From NCBI GenBank assembly GCA_014529385.2, contig CM043964.1:7657997-7721996 (forward strand): a DNA stretch of 64,000 bases, given 5' to 3'. The position numbers were made by a program, and so were the translations under genes. This document shows positions 20,882-32,070 of this stretch, in pieces. Numbering within the stretch: position 1 is the first letter of the stretch; each line of letters begins with the position of its first letter. The notes beneath the pieces are model-generated. The model made no database searches, was not told the origin of the DNA, and saw only the letters and a list, made by a program, of their open reading frames with translations. The DNA comes from Adiantum capillus-veneris (taxonomy: Eukaryota; Streptophyta; Polypodiopsida; Polypodiales; Pteridaceae).

Positions 20882-22410
20882 ACAAACTCACACTTAATAT
20901 AGCCCAATTTACAAGTTCCAATTGTATCGGCTCGCTCTCGGACACCAGCGATTACACACACTCACAATCAACCACTTTTTTCCTCATACACCAAAACAAT
21001 GACACTCAATCACATAGATATACTTATGCCTTAAACATACTTTATCTCATACCTGCCATATCTCTCCTATCCCCTCACGTACCCTATCTCTCTCTTTCTT
21101 GGCACGCACACACACATAACTTGGGGGCGACACGCACACAAGCAAACCAAGGCACACCACGTTGTCGAGCCGAGAATAGAGAAGATGGTGGAGAACCTTC
21201 AGGCTATGAGCCACTTCAATTCAAGTCAAAGGTATGATAGCACTATACAATGATATCTCACAAAAACCATGGACAATCTGCACATGATGGCCTTTTTCTT
21301 GCTTGGCTTCTCTCGGCTTGCTCACGGCCAACCCTTAGTATTAGCCGAGCAGCTCCCTTCAAGATCTCTGCATGTTTATCCAAAGCAACCTCCTCTGATC
21401 TCTGCATGTGGCTCAGCTCAGCAGCCCCTCGTTATGCACCTAGGACCACACCCTTCATGCAAGTGGCAGCTCCACAAAGCTCTAGTAGGTGTCTCCCTAG
21501 CTACGGGCGACCCTCGACCCAATTGCAGGCCTCAACTTCTTCACGTGAATCCTCAAGCCAATGTTCTCAAAGCCGCCCAAGGAGCTCCTCTGATTACTCT
21601 CTTGAGCAACCCTCCTCAAGGCTCGGTTGTCTCCCTCTCTGTAGCACCCTTGAGGTAAGGATCTCCTTCCCTCTACACTTGTGTGACGATTCTCCCTTCT
21701 TATGCATGCCTTCTTCTTTTGCTTTCGGCATGTCAACTCTCCTTGGCGGCCAGCTCTACCAATTGCATACCTTCTGTACACCCCCTACAGTAGGGCCCTC
21801 GAGGCTCTTCACAATGTATAGCTCTTGGTCCTTTTCATCCCAGCGCTCCCAAGCCCCAGCTTACGGGCCTCTAAGCTTCCCAAATCTGCCCATAGTCTGC
21901 AGTACCCAATCTTTTCTCGTACATCGCTGCCAGCCCTCCTGGATCTTCCTGTGCTATCAAAGCAATCCCCTATCTACTGCTCCCAGCCCTCTTTTCGTGT
22001 CATGCAGCCTCGTTCACTGCTCTAGGCCAGCCTTCTTCTTTCCTTGCCATCATCAGATGGTGCTCCACCTCCTCCTACTGCCACCCCTTGGCAGCCCTTC
22101 TCTGCCACTGCCCACTGGCGGTCCTTCCTTTCTCTCCTCTAGGCTAGCCCACCACCTGGTGTCCCCATCTGCAATTCAACTCGCGTCCCCTCTCCCATGC
22201 AGTCCACCCCCATTTTGGCAACTCCTGCTCAGGGCGACCCCTCTCCCCATGAAAACTCCCATCTGGCGCCCTCTTCACTCCCATGCTACTCTAGATGGCG
22301 ACCTTGTTTCCCCTGGTGCTGCTCGTTCTTTGCATGCCCATGAACTCGGCATTCGACCCCAATAGGTGGTGCTCTCCTTTCAGCTCTACCCGTCCACCAG
22401 ATGGCGCCAC
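20882..22410. other. Unassigned region upstream of G2 gag (leader or 5' LTR?)
   Basis: C-rich sequence without a recognisable gene. The long plus-strand frame (371 codons at 21250-22365) is Ser/Pro/Cys-rich, matches no family and is probably chance. A possible primer-binding site TGGTGTCCGAGAGCG reads leftwards at about 20934-20948, and another TGG-CGCC site at 22402-22408. Neither is next to a convincing LTR end. Confidence 0.35.
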
Positions 22411-22465
22411 TGTTCTCAGTCGACTGCAGTTTGTTCTTGTTTTTTTTTTAGCATGGCAATATTTT

Positions 22466-22778
22466 TTAAAAAGTTAGCTTGCGACTTGGGTCGCCTTCCC
22501 ACAGAGTCATGATCGGACCACACAAATTCACAAATTCAAACTGTTGGCTTGCAAGCACCCAAGCTTCCCCTTGACAGTAGAAATACTCCCCCACAATGAC
22601 GACTCTTGCCTGAAGAACTTTCCACGCCCGACAAAGTGCAACAATCGGCCCGATTTCCACCAATGTAAAGTCGTAAATCTTTGCTCTCAGATTTGATTGA
22701 TGATTGGAAAAGCACCTGTGCATGCAATGACGGCCAAATAGGCACCAATACAGCTTGAAATTCGTCCTAGGAGAACTC
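22466..22778 (-). other. Unrecognised reading-frame fragment next to the hAT
   Basis: The minus-strand frame reads through TNFKLYWCLFGRHCMH, IGPIVALCRAWKVLQARVVI and CQGEAWVLASQQFEFVNLCG. It looks protein-like and meets the hAT target site at 22779. Across the hAT (30339-30532) a minus-strand frame continues almost in register. The pre-insertion sequence was therefore probably one coding or pseudo-coding stretch, perhaps of gypsy G3 or another element. No family is recognised. Confidence 0.3.
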
Positions 22779-22786
22779 TTTAAATC

Positions 22787-23030
22787 CAGGGATTTCATTA
22801 ACGTAATCACGATCGGGTGATTACGTAAATAACTATAGTATTTACATAAAAACATCACGTGATCACGTTAATTGTTAACGTGACTTTGATTTTGACCTGC
22901 AAAAACCTATAGAGCCGGTTAGCCCGGCGGGTTATTTCATTTTCCCTACGGGGCCCGCCGGGTTTTTTCATTTTCCCGGCAAATGGAAAAAACCCGACGG
23001 GCGTAATTATATATAGTAAATAGTGTGCTA
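22787..23030 (+). repeat. hAT left terminal/subterminal region
   Basis: Starts CAGGGATTTCATTAACG and contains GTGATTACGT and CGTGATCACG palindromes plus two CCCGCCGGG-type blocks before TTATATATAG. It is inverted relative to 30060-30330. Confidence 0.75.
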
Positions 23031-23959
23031 ACCCCGGTCTTTTAGCTAGGCAAATCGTTGGGGAGTGTATCCGAGTGCAGGTATTGTCATCTCCTTGTGA
23101 ATTGATCTAAGGTTACAGAATCACAGGTCCTTTTTTTGGGCCGAACGTGATTCTTAATTCGGTAATCACTTCTAAAAAATTTTAATTCGTTTACCGACAT
23201 AAAGGTACGAAACCAAAACAAATGAAAACTTGGGGAATCATGCTCATTGCGAAGAAGCCATTGGTCCAAATGAGGCCTGTAATTGGTTTTAGAAGATGAG
23301 CATATGTAAATAACGAGTCGATAGTCAAGGTTCGGATGTCCTCTACTACTGTACCGGGCATATAAAGATCCTTGAAGTCTTGCATTTGATTTGATTTACA
23401 ATATAAGAGCTATAATCCTTGATTGGGTTAAAATAGCTTTTATATATTGAATTGGTTGCATGGGTGGACTACAATCCTTCACTAGGTACAAGTAGTCCCC
23501 AATTGCGTGATTATATTGAAGATTTATTTGCGTTAGTTCATACATTGGTTTATACAGAGAGTGCATTATGTATTATGATAGATTATTAGTGCATGAAATG
23601 ACCAATCATATATTTTATTGCTTTTGTTTGTTTTTTTGTAGAAAATGAAATTAGATGTGTCTTATTGTTTGCAAATCAAAGTGGACATATAAATAATCAT
23701 TATAATAATAATTGCATAGAGAGATTCATAGCATTGTTATGGTTATTACGTCATGTATAGACTACATTGTTGTGTATGGTTACTCACAATATAGGTGATT
23801 GATATGCGGATTGACTAGCGTGCATTGAAAATCTCATACTGTGAATCATGGTTACTTTCATATTGAATGGTTTTTAAATTATAATATATATTGAAATAAA
23901 AAAAAAGTTTTCAGAACTGAACATCTTGTTCTTTTCTCTTCAGTTTTAATTTAAAAGCA
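23031..23959. other. hAT internal AT-rich region without a gene
   Basis: No open frame of note. It presumably holds the transposase promoter and 5' untranslated region. No specific TATA box is claimed. Confidence 0.4.
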
Positions 23960-25699
23960 ATGGAGCAAAATGTGGGCACAAGTGGTACGAAGAAGCTAAA
24001 GAATTAAAAAGCTCATAGCAAAGAGTGGGATTATGCTCACAACATATGTAGCGGATATATGGAGTGGCAATGTAAATTTTGTCACACAACAAAATCTGGC
24101 GGTGCACCACGTATTAGAGATCATTTTCTAGGTAGCGCTAAAAACAGTTGTAAAAAATGTAAACATTCTCAGGCACCTACAGTTGCAAAGTATTTGAGAG
24201 AAGAGCTCACTAAAAAGGGTGGCAAGAGATGACAGATATGTAGCTCTGTGCCTTCAAATCAAGAGTTCCCAGAGCCAAATATTAACTCCGTAGATCTTGT
24301 AGTGACGCCAACTAACCTTGGAGAACAACCTGCACAAGGAGAGGAAATTCCAGGCAATGTTCCTTTTAAATGTCACAATGAAGGTGGACTTTGTCAAATG
24401 CGTCAAAAATCATTACATCAAGCTTTCGAGTGCAGTCTCTAAAAGTGCACTCGCCAAAGCAATATTCTTTACTGGAAGTGCTTTGGTCAGGGTAGACAGC
24501 AATCATTGGAAGGCTGCTTGGAAGAAAATTGGTGAGTTTGGTCTAGGCTTTTCAGCTCCTTCTTATCACACGATAAGAAATGTTTTCTTGGACAAATATT
24601 ACATCGAAGTCAAAGAGCGTGTTAGCAAAATAACACTTGGGAATATTTCGCTTTCAGGATGTACGATTGTGAGTGATGGCTGGTCAAATGTTCAAAGAAG
24701 ACCGTTGATCAATGTAATGTTGGTTTGTCCAAGGGGAGAAACGTTTATAAAGGGGATTGATAGTTCTGGTGCAATTAAAAGTGGCAAGTATATTTCTGAG
24801 GTCTTGATTAATGTAATTAAAGAAATTGGTGCTGAACATGTCATTCAAGTTGTGATGGACGACGCAAAGAATTATAAAAATACCAGTAAATTAATAAAGA
24901 AGTGCTTTCCACACATTTTTGTCAATGGTTGTAATACGCACAGCTTGAACTTGGTGCTGAAAGATTGGTACACTAGCGAAGAAACCACATGGTTCGCCAA
25001 AATAATTGATACAGCACGTCAGGTTGTGAAATTTATCTTGAAACGACAAAGAGTGCTTGATTTGTATAGGATGCGCATGTTAGTGATGTTGAAACTTCCT
25101 GCTGAAACTCGGTTTTGTACACACTTTTATACCTTGGAATCACTTCTCCGTAATAAATATGTTGTGATTGACACATTCAATTGCGCGGCCTTTGATGAAT
25201 GGCAGCTTGAGCAAAAAAAACAGTGAAAGATAAAATTACATGTCTACGTGGCAATGTAAACAAGGTTGCTTGGTGGAGGAGTGTAATGGATACATATCAT
25301 GTAATGATGTCCGTTATGTTCGCAATCCGCAATCTTGATCAAAGGACGCCAAACTTCGGCAAAGTGTGGATGACATGGTGGTCAGTCCAACAGAGTCTTG
25401 AAAATCCTGAAGAGCTGAAAGAGTCTGTAGTAGAGAAGGAGTGGCAATTACCATTCTCTGGCAAACAGCGGAAAATTTTGACTAAGTATTTTCATGCAAA
25501 GTGGAAGAGCGCTCATAGTCCACTCCATAGCATGGCTTACATGCTCGATCCAGAGTATTGGAATTTAGATCTGATGTCCAATACAAAGGTGGTAGGCGAT
25601 TTCTATCACGTGGTCAACACGTTCTACTCCAACTTTCAGGACCGAATTGATTGCAAGTTGAACAAGTGGACGTTGGACAGGGTTAGGGTCTGTCTTTAA
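23960..25699 (+). pseudogene. hAT transposase, BED zinc finger plus DUF659, C-terminally truncated
   Basis: From ATG at 23960 there is a BED-like finger (WQCKFCHTTKSGGAPRIRDH, about 24070-24130). Then comes the DUF659 transposase core: FSAPSYHTIRNVFLDKYY, CTIVSDGWSNVQRRPLINVM, HVIQVVMDDAKNYKN, HIFVNGCNTHSLNLVLKD and AETRFCTHFYTLESLL. A final part has WWRSVMDTYHVM and HSPLHSMAYMLDPEYW. Asp residues in SDGW and VMDDA fit the hAT catalytic positions. Stops occur at about 24005 and 24230. There is a frameshift between 24250 and 24320, and another at an A8 run (about 25213-25220). The usual C-terminal hATC dimerisation domain is missing: the frame stops at 25697-25699, where the antisense kinase gene begins. 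Confidence 0.85.
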
Positions 25700-27180
25700 A
25701 AAATATCAACACGTCAGAAGCATTCCTTCTTTGGTCCCGCTCTTTTAACTTCATCCAACAATCTACTTTAATTCGAATAGCCCTCATAACATCTTTGTCC
25801 GGGTGGTGAAAAACTTATTTTGGAAAATAAAATTTTCTGGCTGCACTCCAAAAATCTTCCAGCATGTCGAATAGGTAGCCTAATGCATAAATGTCGCTCG
25901 CTTTTGTGTATGCATCTGCGCACCGTGGATCATATAGTTCGGGAGCAATCCACAGTCACTTAGCCATCGCGACATTCCCTGCTCTCTGTGCATTCAAAAC
26001 TGCTTCGTCCGACTATACGCTTGGAGATAAATCATTATTTGCTACGTACTTAGCAGCTGTTCTCAGCATCATACCCCAATCAATGATAGCGACGCAGGGT
26101 TTATTCGCGCGAGTAAAGTCCAACATTACCTTGAACGGGTGCAGGTCACTGTGCACTATACCGGCCGAGTGGGCAGTCGCAATGCTGTCGATTAAGGCAT
26201 GACAAATTTTTGGCATCTGCTCGACCACTGCTTTGATCCACACCATGTCTATCTCGCTTACAAGGTTGTTTGCTACAGGCAATGACCTCCAGCCGTGTTG
26301 TAGCATGTGCATGTGTCGTCTGAACAATCCGTGAGCGAACAGTAAGTGGAACATCATGTCACTCATGGTACCCCCATTGTAGTATGGGAATATCGTGATC
26401 CAAGGAGCTTCTGTAGTAAGCCCAATGCACCTAACCCAATGCATCTTATAATGGAGGGGTGAATTGTTTGCATTCCTTGCTCTGTCTGAAAGCTCTCAAA
26501 TTTTGCCTTACTCCCTCCCTTGTAACATTTTCCCACATATGTAATGTGGTCTCGAAAAAATGAGATGCCTTTGATAGTGTACAATGTGCACACACCGAAG
26601 GAGCCTGCTCCAATCCTCATACCTTCCAAGGCTTCGTGAGGGATGCCCACAAGATGAGCGTACTTTGCATTCAAAGCAGTGCGCATGATTGTGACGGTGC
26701 CACTGGCATCGGATCGACCTCCCAAAGCTGCTTGCGCATCTTGGGCCATCTTCAATCTCTTGGGTAAGGCTGCTTGGTCTTGCGCTTTCACACACTTCAT
26801 CTTTACGTTCTGTTCTTCCCACAATTTCTCCCAGAGCTCTAATTTTGACATGTCGCAAGCAGGTGAGATATCTTCCTTTAAGTCTCTGCAACATACTTTC
26901 ATATTGCCCAACCCTGTCCTGACCTTGTGGTGGGGGTCAAATTCTCGTATCCCAGCTGGACTCAACAACTCGTATTGTCTTTAAGTCGCAACCTGTGCTC
27001 TGTGTTCTCCCATATAGCGCTAGTGATGTCTTTGATGTAGACATCGCTTTCACTAATCTGCTGTATGCGATCAGCTGCACATGATGAGATTGCCAAAATA
27101 CATTCTTTACGAATGGCACGCATAATACATTTCTTTTGATCCGGTGTCATATTTGCACAAGGACAATACAAAAACAGCAT
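25683..27180 (-). pseudogene. Protein-kinase-like gene carried in the hAT element
   Basis: Minus-strand pieces give a kinase fold in order: N-terminal helical part (MTPDQKKCIMRAIRKECILA); Gly loop RIGAGSFGV (about 26594-26614); Lys in HITYVGKCYKG; HPSIIRCIGL; a catalytic loop reading VHSDLHPFKVMLDF (about 26120-26160); a metal motif reading IDWGM; then LWIAPELYDPRCADAY and KASDIYALGYLFDML; and a final RIKVDCWMKLKERDQRRNAS. Relative to standard kinases HRD is HSD, the Asn of DLxxxN is Lys, and DFG is DWG. Breaks are a frameshift near 26965, a shift near 26430 beside an apparent 13-bp duplication, and two stops near 26000. The stop is at 25683-25685, tail to tail with the transposase and overlapping it by 17 bp. 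It is a captured host gene or an element-specific gene. Confidence 0.75.
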
Positions 27181-27560
27181 ATCAATACAAATTCATGGCT
27201 GCAAATGACACTACCACTCTCACACTATCTCAGGTAAACTCTTAACCACCACTTGAAGACTTTAACAAATGTGCAAGGAAATATTGATAAAAATTGAATA
27301 TAATCTTCACTTAAAATTGCAATCTCTTACACGTGTAAAAAGCAGTTCAAACAAGTGGTTTATAAGAACTTAATTCAGATCAAACAATACATGTTAACGG
27401 TCTTTAATATTTCAGCATATATTGAATTTTTAACTTATATTTTTCTCCGTGTGCACATACTAATTCAAACAAAGCACACACCGACTTAAAATCTTCAAAA
27501 CATTTAAAACATTGGAAGTATACAAATTGGACTAACAAATTGTATTCACACACTTTTTTA
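27181..27560. other. AT-rich hAT interior, no gene seen
   Basis: Stops in all frames and low GC. It may contain the promoter of the kinase-like gene. Confidence 0.4.
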
Positions 27561-27775
27561 CATAGAATTTATGTAAATATAGCAATCAAAAACCGATGAA
27601 ATTGATGCTCTTTAAAAAGATACAAAAGAATATTTAACATGCAAATTGTGTGCATTTAGATTTTTTGCAGAGAATTTATGTAAATGAAGCATTAAAAATA
27701 GCGATAATGCTTGAGAGTCCTTTAAAAAGATTAAAAACGAATATTAAACATGCAATTTGTGTGCAAATATTTCTT
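27561..27775. repeat. Two tandem copies of a unit of about 106 bp
   Basis: AGAATTTATGTAAAT, CTTTAAAAAGAT and AACATGCAA-TTGTGTGCA recur in the same order in both halves. Confidence 0.55.
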
Positions 27776-27785
27776 TACATGTAAT

Positions 27786-27982
27786 TTATATAAATGGAAA
27801 ATTTAAAATATGGATGATTGATAAATAAAGTATTCTATATAAATGAAACATTTAAAACAGTGATGCTTGATGAATAAAGTATTCTATATAAATGGAACAT
27901 TTAAAATAGTGATGATTGATGAATAAAGTATTCTATATAAATGGAACATTTAAAATAGCAATGATTGATGAATAAAGTATTA
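27786..27982. repeat. Minisatellite, four units of about 49 bp
   Basis: Units share TATATAAATGGAACATTTAA then GATGATTGATGAATAAAGTA, at about 27786, 27836, 27885 and 27934. Confidence 0.8.
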
Positions 27983-29369
27983 TTTTGAAAATGATTAGCT
28001 AGTATATAATTTCAAATGGACAGTTAAAAACAACGAAATCAAACAATTCATACATTTTGTATATGACCATTTTCCTTGAATTATGTCAAGAGTTTCAAAA
28101 TGGATTTTGAGGTGCTATCTATCTAGAAAGTTGTCTCATGAGCTAAAAAAAACTCGATATTTTTTTGGAATATCAATTCCATCTTTAACCTTGTTCTTGC
28201 ACAACATTTCACAACCTAAACTGTGTGAAAAAACGGGTCTTGTTTTTGGATTTTTTCAACTTTTTGCAACTATACCACTCTAGAATTCATGTTTGTGAGG
28301 AGAGAACTATCTTTAGTATTCCTCAACATGTCCTGATGCTTCTAGGGAGCAATAAATGTTAAAGTTGTAAGTTATGACCAAATTACAAAAATGTCAAATC
28401 CTGTTTTTTAGCCTATTTTAGCTCTTCTATGATTTTTTTGGTGGCCTTCATGATATCCAAATGCAGTTTTGATGTTCTATGTCGCATATTGTAGCATAAA
28501 TCTAATATTCCTTGAGTTTTGGGGCACCTAATACCCTATTTTGCATAGTAGACAACGATGGTTGATTTTTTCAATTATAGAAGAAAACGAAACATTCTAG
28601 TATATCAAGTATAGCTTTTTCAATATTGCTAGTTTCTTGTGACAACTACATGCATTTTGTAGGTAGTAACCATATCAAGTCATAAGGATCAAATTTGGCT
28701 AGATATTGAATAGTTTCTATGGGATTCTACAACTCATAATGTTGAACCCAGCTTTTTCATGTTTGTTGTATTTAGCACTTCATCTTTGTCCCCAAGATTC
28801 CCCTTGGTAAGAGATGCATTATTCTTTTGACATGCTCCATGGCTCCTTATGAACCTAAAGGACAATAGGGAACTAAGAAAACATGCATATATTATTTGTA
28901 TTGAGTGTGGCTATAGAAACTTTGATGAGGTTTGCAGAATGGTAAAAATTCAACTTTTTTGTACCTATTTCTTTTGGCAAAACAAAAAATAGTGAGTGAG
29001 AAGCAATCATATGTGCAGATCACCAACCCATTGAAGTTAACTAGGGAATTTATCTCAAGTCCTACAAAAATCCCTAATCTTATTTTTATGCAACAAAACG
29101 TAAGAAATGACTGTTTTGATGAAAATGTACTGGTCCATCAACTTTGGAGGCTTGGTGTGACCAAAAGATGAGAAATTTTACAAGTTTCTTATTTTTTCCA
29201 TGTGTAGTAGGCCTTGAACTATAACCTCATGAAAGGATTTTACAAAATGAGTGGATCTACTATGGTTTTGGAGGTTTTTTTCAAAACCCTGAAAGGACAC
29301 TTTTATGTCCTGTTAGGTTACCAACCTAGTGTTAATACTTAAAAAATTAACTGCACATGCACATACAAA
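27983..29369. other. AT-rich hAT interior, no gene seen
   Basis: Only short frames without family resemblance (for example 28083-28283, 28932-29171). Confidence 0.4.
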
Positions 29370-29700
29370 TTATATGACGTTCGTACGGCCAGGTTAACGA
29401 CCTGAACGCCACAGTTATGCAAAAACATATGCTTCTAACAAACGACACTCTATTAGCCGCGTTACCGATCGAGTGTCGCCTGAATCTAAGGAAAAACAAT
29501 GGCCTACATACGAACATCATATAGCCGCGTTATCGACCGATGCCCATATGTTTTTTGGGAAAGGGGAAGGGAAGTTGACTTACCATAAGGATACTAGATT
29601 CGCCGCGTTACCGACATAGTACCCAGACAGTAAGCCAATACTTACCACAAGGACACCATCTTCCCCGCGTCACCGAGGTGATGCTCCCGTGATAAGCATT
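29370..29700. repeat. Array of five hairpins with a shared loop in the hAT right subterminal region
   Basis: Five units 60-80 bp apart carry a loop core close to GCCGCGTTACCGA (about 29388, 29456, 29524, 29602, 29664). Each is enclosed by a different inverted repeat: CGTTC/GAACG; CGACACTC/GAGTGTCG; ACATACGAACATC with GATGCCCATATGT; TACTA/TAGTA within CTTAC/GTAAG; CATC/GATG within CTTACCAC and GTGATAAG. Loop length is about 20 nt in each. Possibly transposase-binding repeats or an RNA structure. Confidence 0.7.
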
Positions 29701-29800
29701 GTTCCGTAGAACAGCTTACACACACACTCCCATTGTGTGGTAAGGTACCTTATTACTTCTGTGGACTACGACAAAAGGCACGCTACCACACAATGCATAC

Positions 29801-29939
29801 ACACACACACACACACAACACATACCCAGATCGTGTGGTCAAGTACTCTGTTGTTGCCGTGTACTACGACGCAGAGCACGCTCCCATACGACCCCCTCTC
29901 TCCTCTCTCCTCTCGACCTACCTGCAAAGGTGGTGGCAA

Positions 29940-30033
<94 letters not shown>
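29801..30033. repeat. (CA)n and (CT)n microsatellites
   Basis: A short CA run at about 29799-29816 and a (CT)n run of about 46 units at 29942-30033. Confidence 0.95.
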
Positions 30034-30037
<4 letters not shown>

Positions 30038-30059
30038 AAGACGAAAGCAAGACTAGCGC

Positions 30060-30330
30060 TAATACACCCAGCGGGCCCGATCGGGCCCGCGTATATATAA
30101 CACTAATAGCCCGCCGGGCTTTTTAGTTTCCCCGGCGGGCCTGCAGGGAATATAATAAACCCCGGCGGCCCCGCCGAGGAAACTTAAAAGCCCGGTAGGA
30201 ATTTTGTGGGTTTGCAAGTCACCCTAAACCGGGTTCTGTGTGATCATGTTTATTGTGATCATGTAAATGTGTCAATAAGACCTTGTGATCACACAAAATT
30301 TGACGTAATTATGTAAATATTAAATCCTTG
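30060..30330 (-). repeat. hAT right terminal/subterminal region
   Basis: Read inwards it starts CAAGGATTTAATATTTAC and contains several TGATCAC motifs, then CCGGGGAAACT and CCCGCCGGG blocks and TATATATA. This is the same order as at 22787-23030. Confidence 0.75.
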
Positions 30331-30338
30331 TTTAAATC

Positions 30339-30720
30339 CCTTGGCTAATGGAGACCAAAAAACCGTCCTTGACCTTCAAAATGCCCCATTTGACATACAT
30401 ATCCCCGCAAGTAGAATCTCCTGCAAACATCTCGCTCCAAATCCCACAGCATCTGTATCCAGTAATCCTTGTCTCACTCACAACCTTATGATGTAAACAC
30501 CTATTCATGTCACCTGTGATAGGAAGAAACAATTGCAGCTCCGACTAGAGAGTGCTCCATCCCTGTGTACCCGTCTCCTAGTTGCATCAAATACTTGTCC
30601 AATGTTCCCGTCATTTGCCTGCAAACTGCCATGCCTGGGCTTCTTGCACTCCCATAGGTCGACCATCTTCAGCTGTATTATCATTGCCCAACCCCTCTTT
30701 GAGCATTGATGCTCAACCAT
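30339..30720 (-). pseudogene. gag-start fragment related to G3
   Basis: About 115 bp (30562-30675) are almost identical to 34083-34196 of G3. They encode on the minus strand VDLWECKKPRH in one frame and MTGTLDKYLMQLGDGYTG in another. Beyond GYTG the two copies diverge. The remainder (KWGILKVKDGFLVSISQG) points across the hAT to 22778. It lies between the hAT and the foldback element. Confidence 0.55.
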
Positions 30721-31180
30721 AGCATTATTTTAGATAAGAGATGATTGCATATTAAAAAACTGATACTTAGCATTAGAAAATTTCGGAGGTCATTTGGAGG
30801 GCCTTGTAAGAAATTGTATTTCTCTCTCTAGAAACTTTTTTTAAAATGCACTTGCACCTTGTGAGTACGTCCAAAAGGACAACCAGACACTTTAAAAAGT
30901 AGATTTATACTCCCAATCTTCCTTGAAAACGGTCACTTTTTTATTTAATGCGAGCGTCTTTTTCAGGAGGCAGGTGCAGCGCATTCAAGGCAGCTTACGT
31001 CATCACTGAAAGTTGAAAAGTCACAAACTATCAAATAGTGATAGATTTTGAGGCTTTTGACACCACCAATGCGTCTGAAATGCCAAAATACCCTAAAAAC
31101 GAATGTCTACTTGTCTCATTCCGACATCCGGAGAGGCAAAAAATGTCAAAATACCCCAAAAAATTGGCTTTTTACTTAAG

Positions 31181-31228
31181 GCGCGCGAGGAGGCATTCTA
31201 AAATACTAGAATGCCCCTCTGCGCGCCG
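31181..31228. repeat. Hairpin A (GGCGCGCG family)
   Basis: Stem 31181-31201 with 31208-31228 (GGCGCGCGAGGAGGCATTCT type), flanked by TTA and GTTAGTA. Confidence 0.8.
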
Positions 31229-31312
31229 TTAGTACAAAGCTCCTTTTAGTGATTTTTGGACAATTATCTTTCAAGAAAGCCTACCCATGTTTCTCTATTG
31301 CACTTTTGCACC

Positions 31313-31314
31313 AT

Positions 31315-31389
<75 letters not shown>
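31313..31389. repeat. (CT)n microsatellite
   Basis: About 38 CT units. Confidence 0.95.
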
Positions 31390-31394
<5 letters not shown>

Positions 31395-31430
31395 TTAGCA
31401 TATTTAAAGAGAGAGAGTGAGAGACTCCCA

Positions 31431-31494
31431 TTACTAACGGCGCGCGTGGAGCATGTTTTGACCTCAAAAAACACCTCCTCGCGCCGTTAGTATA
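31431..31494. repeat. Hairpin B (CTAACGGCGCGCG family)
   Basis: TTACTAACGGCGCGCG at the left pairs with CGCGCCGTTAGTATAA at the right. The centre is different from hairpin A. Confidence 0.75.
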
Positions 31495-31600
31495 AGGTAA
31501 CAGAAAGACTCTCTCTCTCTCTCTCTTTCCCCCGCCTTACTTCCTCTCTCTATAACACTCACACATACACACATAAACACATACACTGGTGGATGCACAG

Positions 31601-31659
31601 TACTAAAGGCACGCATAGAGACATGCACACCAGTTGTGCCTCTCTACGCGCTCCTTTAG

Positions 31660-31661
<2 letters not shown>
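31601..31661. repeat. Hairpin C (TACTAAAGGCACGC variant)
   Basis: TACTAAAGGCACGCATAGAG pairs imperfectly with CTCTACGCGCTCCTTTAGTA. Confidence 0.7.
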
Positions 31662-31662
<1 letters not shown>

Positions 31663-31706
<44 letters not shown>

Positions 31707-31710
31707 GCTC

Positions 31711-31741
<31 letters not shown>

Positions 31742-31853
31742 TATATTTGTGTGTCTGTGTGTTTGTGAGTGTGTGTGTCTCTGTGTGTGTCTGTCTGTGT
31801 GTGTGTATGTTATATTTGTGTCTCTGTGTGTTTGTGTGTATGTTATATTTATT

Positions 31854-31888
<35 letters not shown>

Positions 31889-31890
31889 TC
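31663..31890. repeat. (AG)n and (GT)n microsatellites
   Basis: An AG run at 31663-31700 and interrupted GT runs at 31711-31888. The reading frames rich in VCVC or HTHT are artefacts. Confidence 0.9.
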
Positions 31891-32070
31891 AAAATGCACT
31901 TTGTAGAATTGTAACAATGGGTGTGCGTGCTCACTCTTATAGACCCAAAATTATGATCTCTAAGGCTAAGATGATGAAGAAAAAACCTATGTGATAGATG
32001 GAGGCCTTTTTAGAGATTTTTTGACATTTTGCTCTCAAAAAGCTCCCTAAAAGAGGAAAAAAGGGGCTTT

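Larger units (their letters stand above)
22787..30330 (+). mobile_element. hAT DNA transposon with transposase and kinase-like passenger
   Basis: A 7,544-bp element. The left end CAGGGATTTCATTAACG and the right end (inverted) CAAGGATTTAATATTTAC give terminal inverted repeats CARGGATTT. A perfect 8-bp duplication TTTAAATC lies at 22779-22786 and 30331-30338, the size expected for hAT. The terminal 250-300 bp on both sides (22787-23030, 30060-30330) are related in inverted orientation and share TGATCAC and CCCGCCGGG motifs. Inside are a DUF659-type transposase (23960-25699), an antisense kinase-like gene (25683-27180), AT-rich tandem repeats, a five-hairpin array and (CA)/(CT) tracts. Frames are broken, so this copy is dead or non-autonomous. 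Confidence 0.88.

Noticed and set aside
21250-22365. 371-codon plus-strand frame
   Set aside because: Ser/Pro/Cys-rich in a C-rich region, no domain or splice signal pattern, and antisense to the region upstream of G2 gag. Chance is more likely.
22390-22412. Primer-binding site TGGCGCC and LTR start at 22411 for G2
   Set aside because: The adjacent sequence has no matching LTR copy, and the region to the right was better explained by a hAT with an 8-bp duplication. Left unresolved.
29370-29700. CRISPR-like array
   Set aside because: The repeated part is the loop of hairpins with variable stems, the spacing is uneven, and the sequence is eukaryotic transposon DNA.
22787-30330. The inverted terminal regions as two LTRs of a retroelement
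   Set aside because: They are inverted, not direct, and the 8-bp duplication plus hAT transposase inside fit a DNA transposon.
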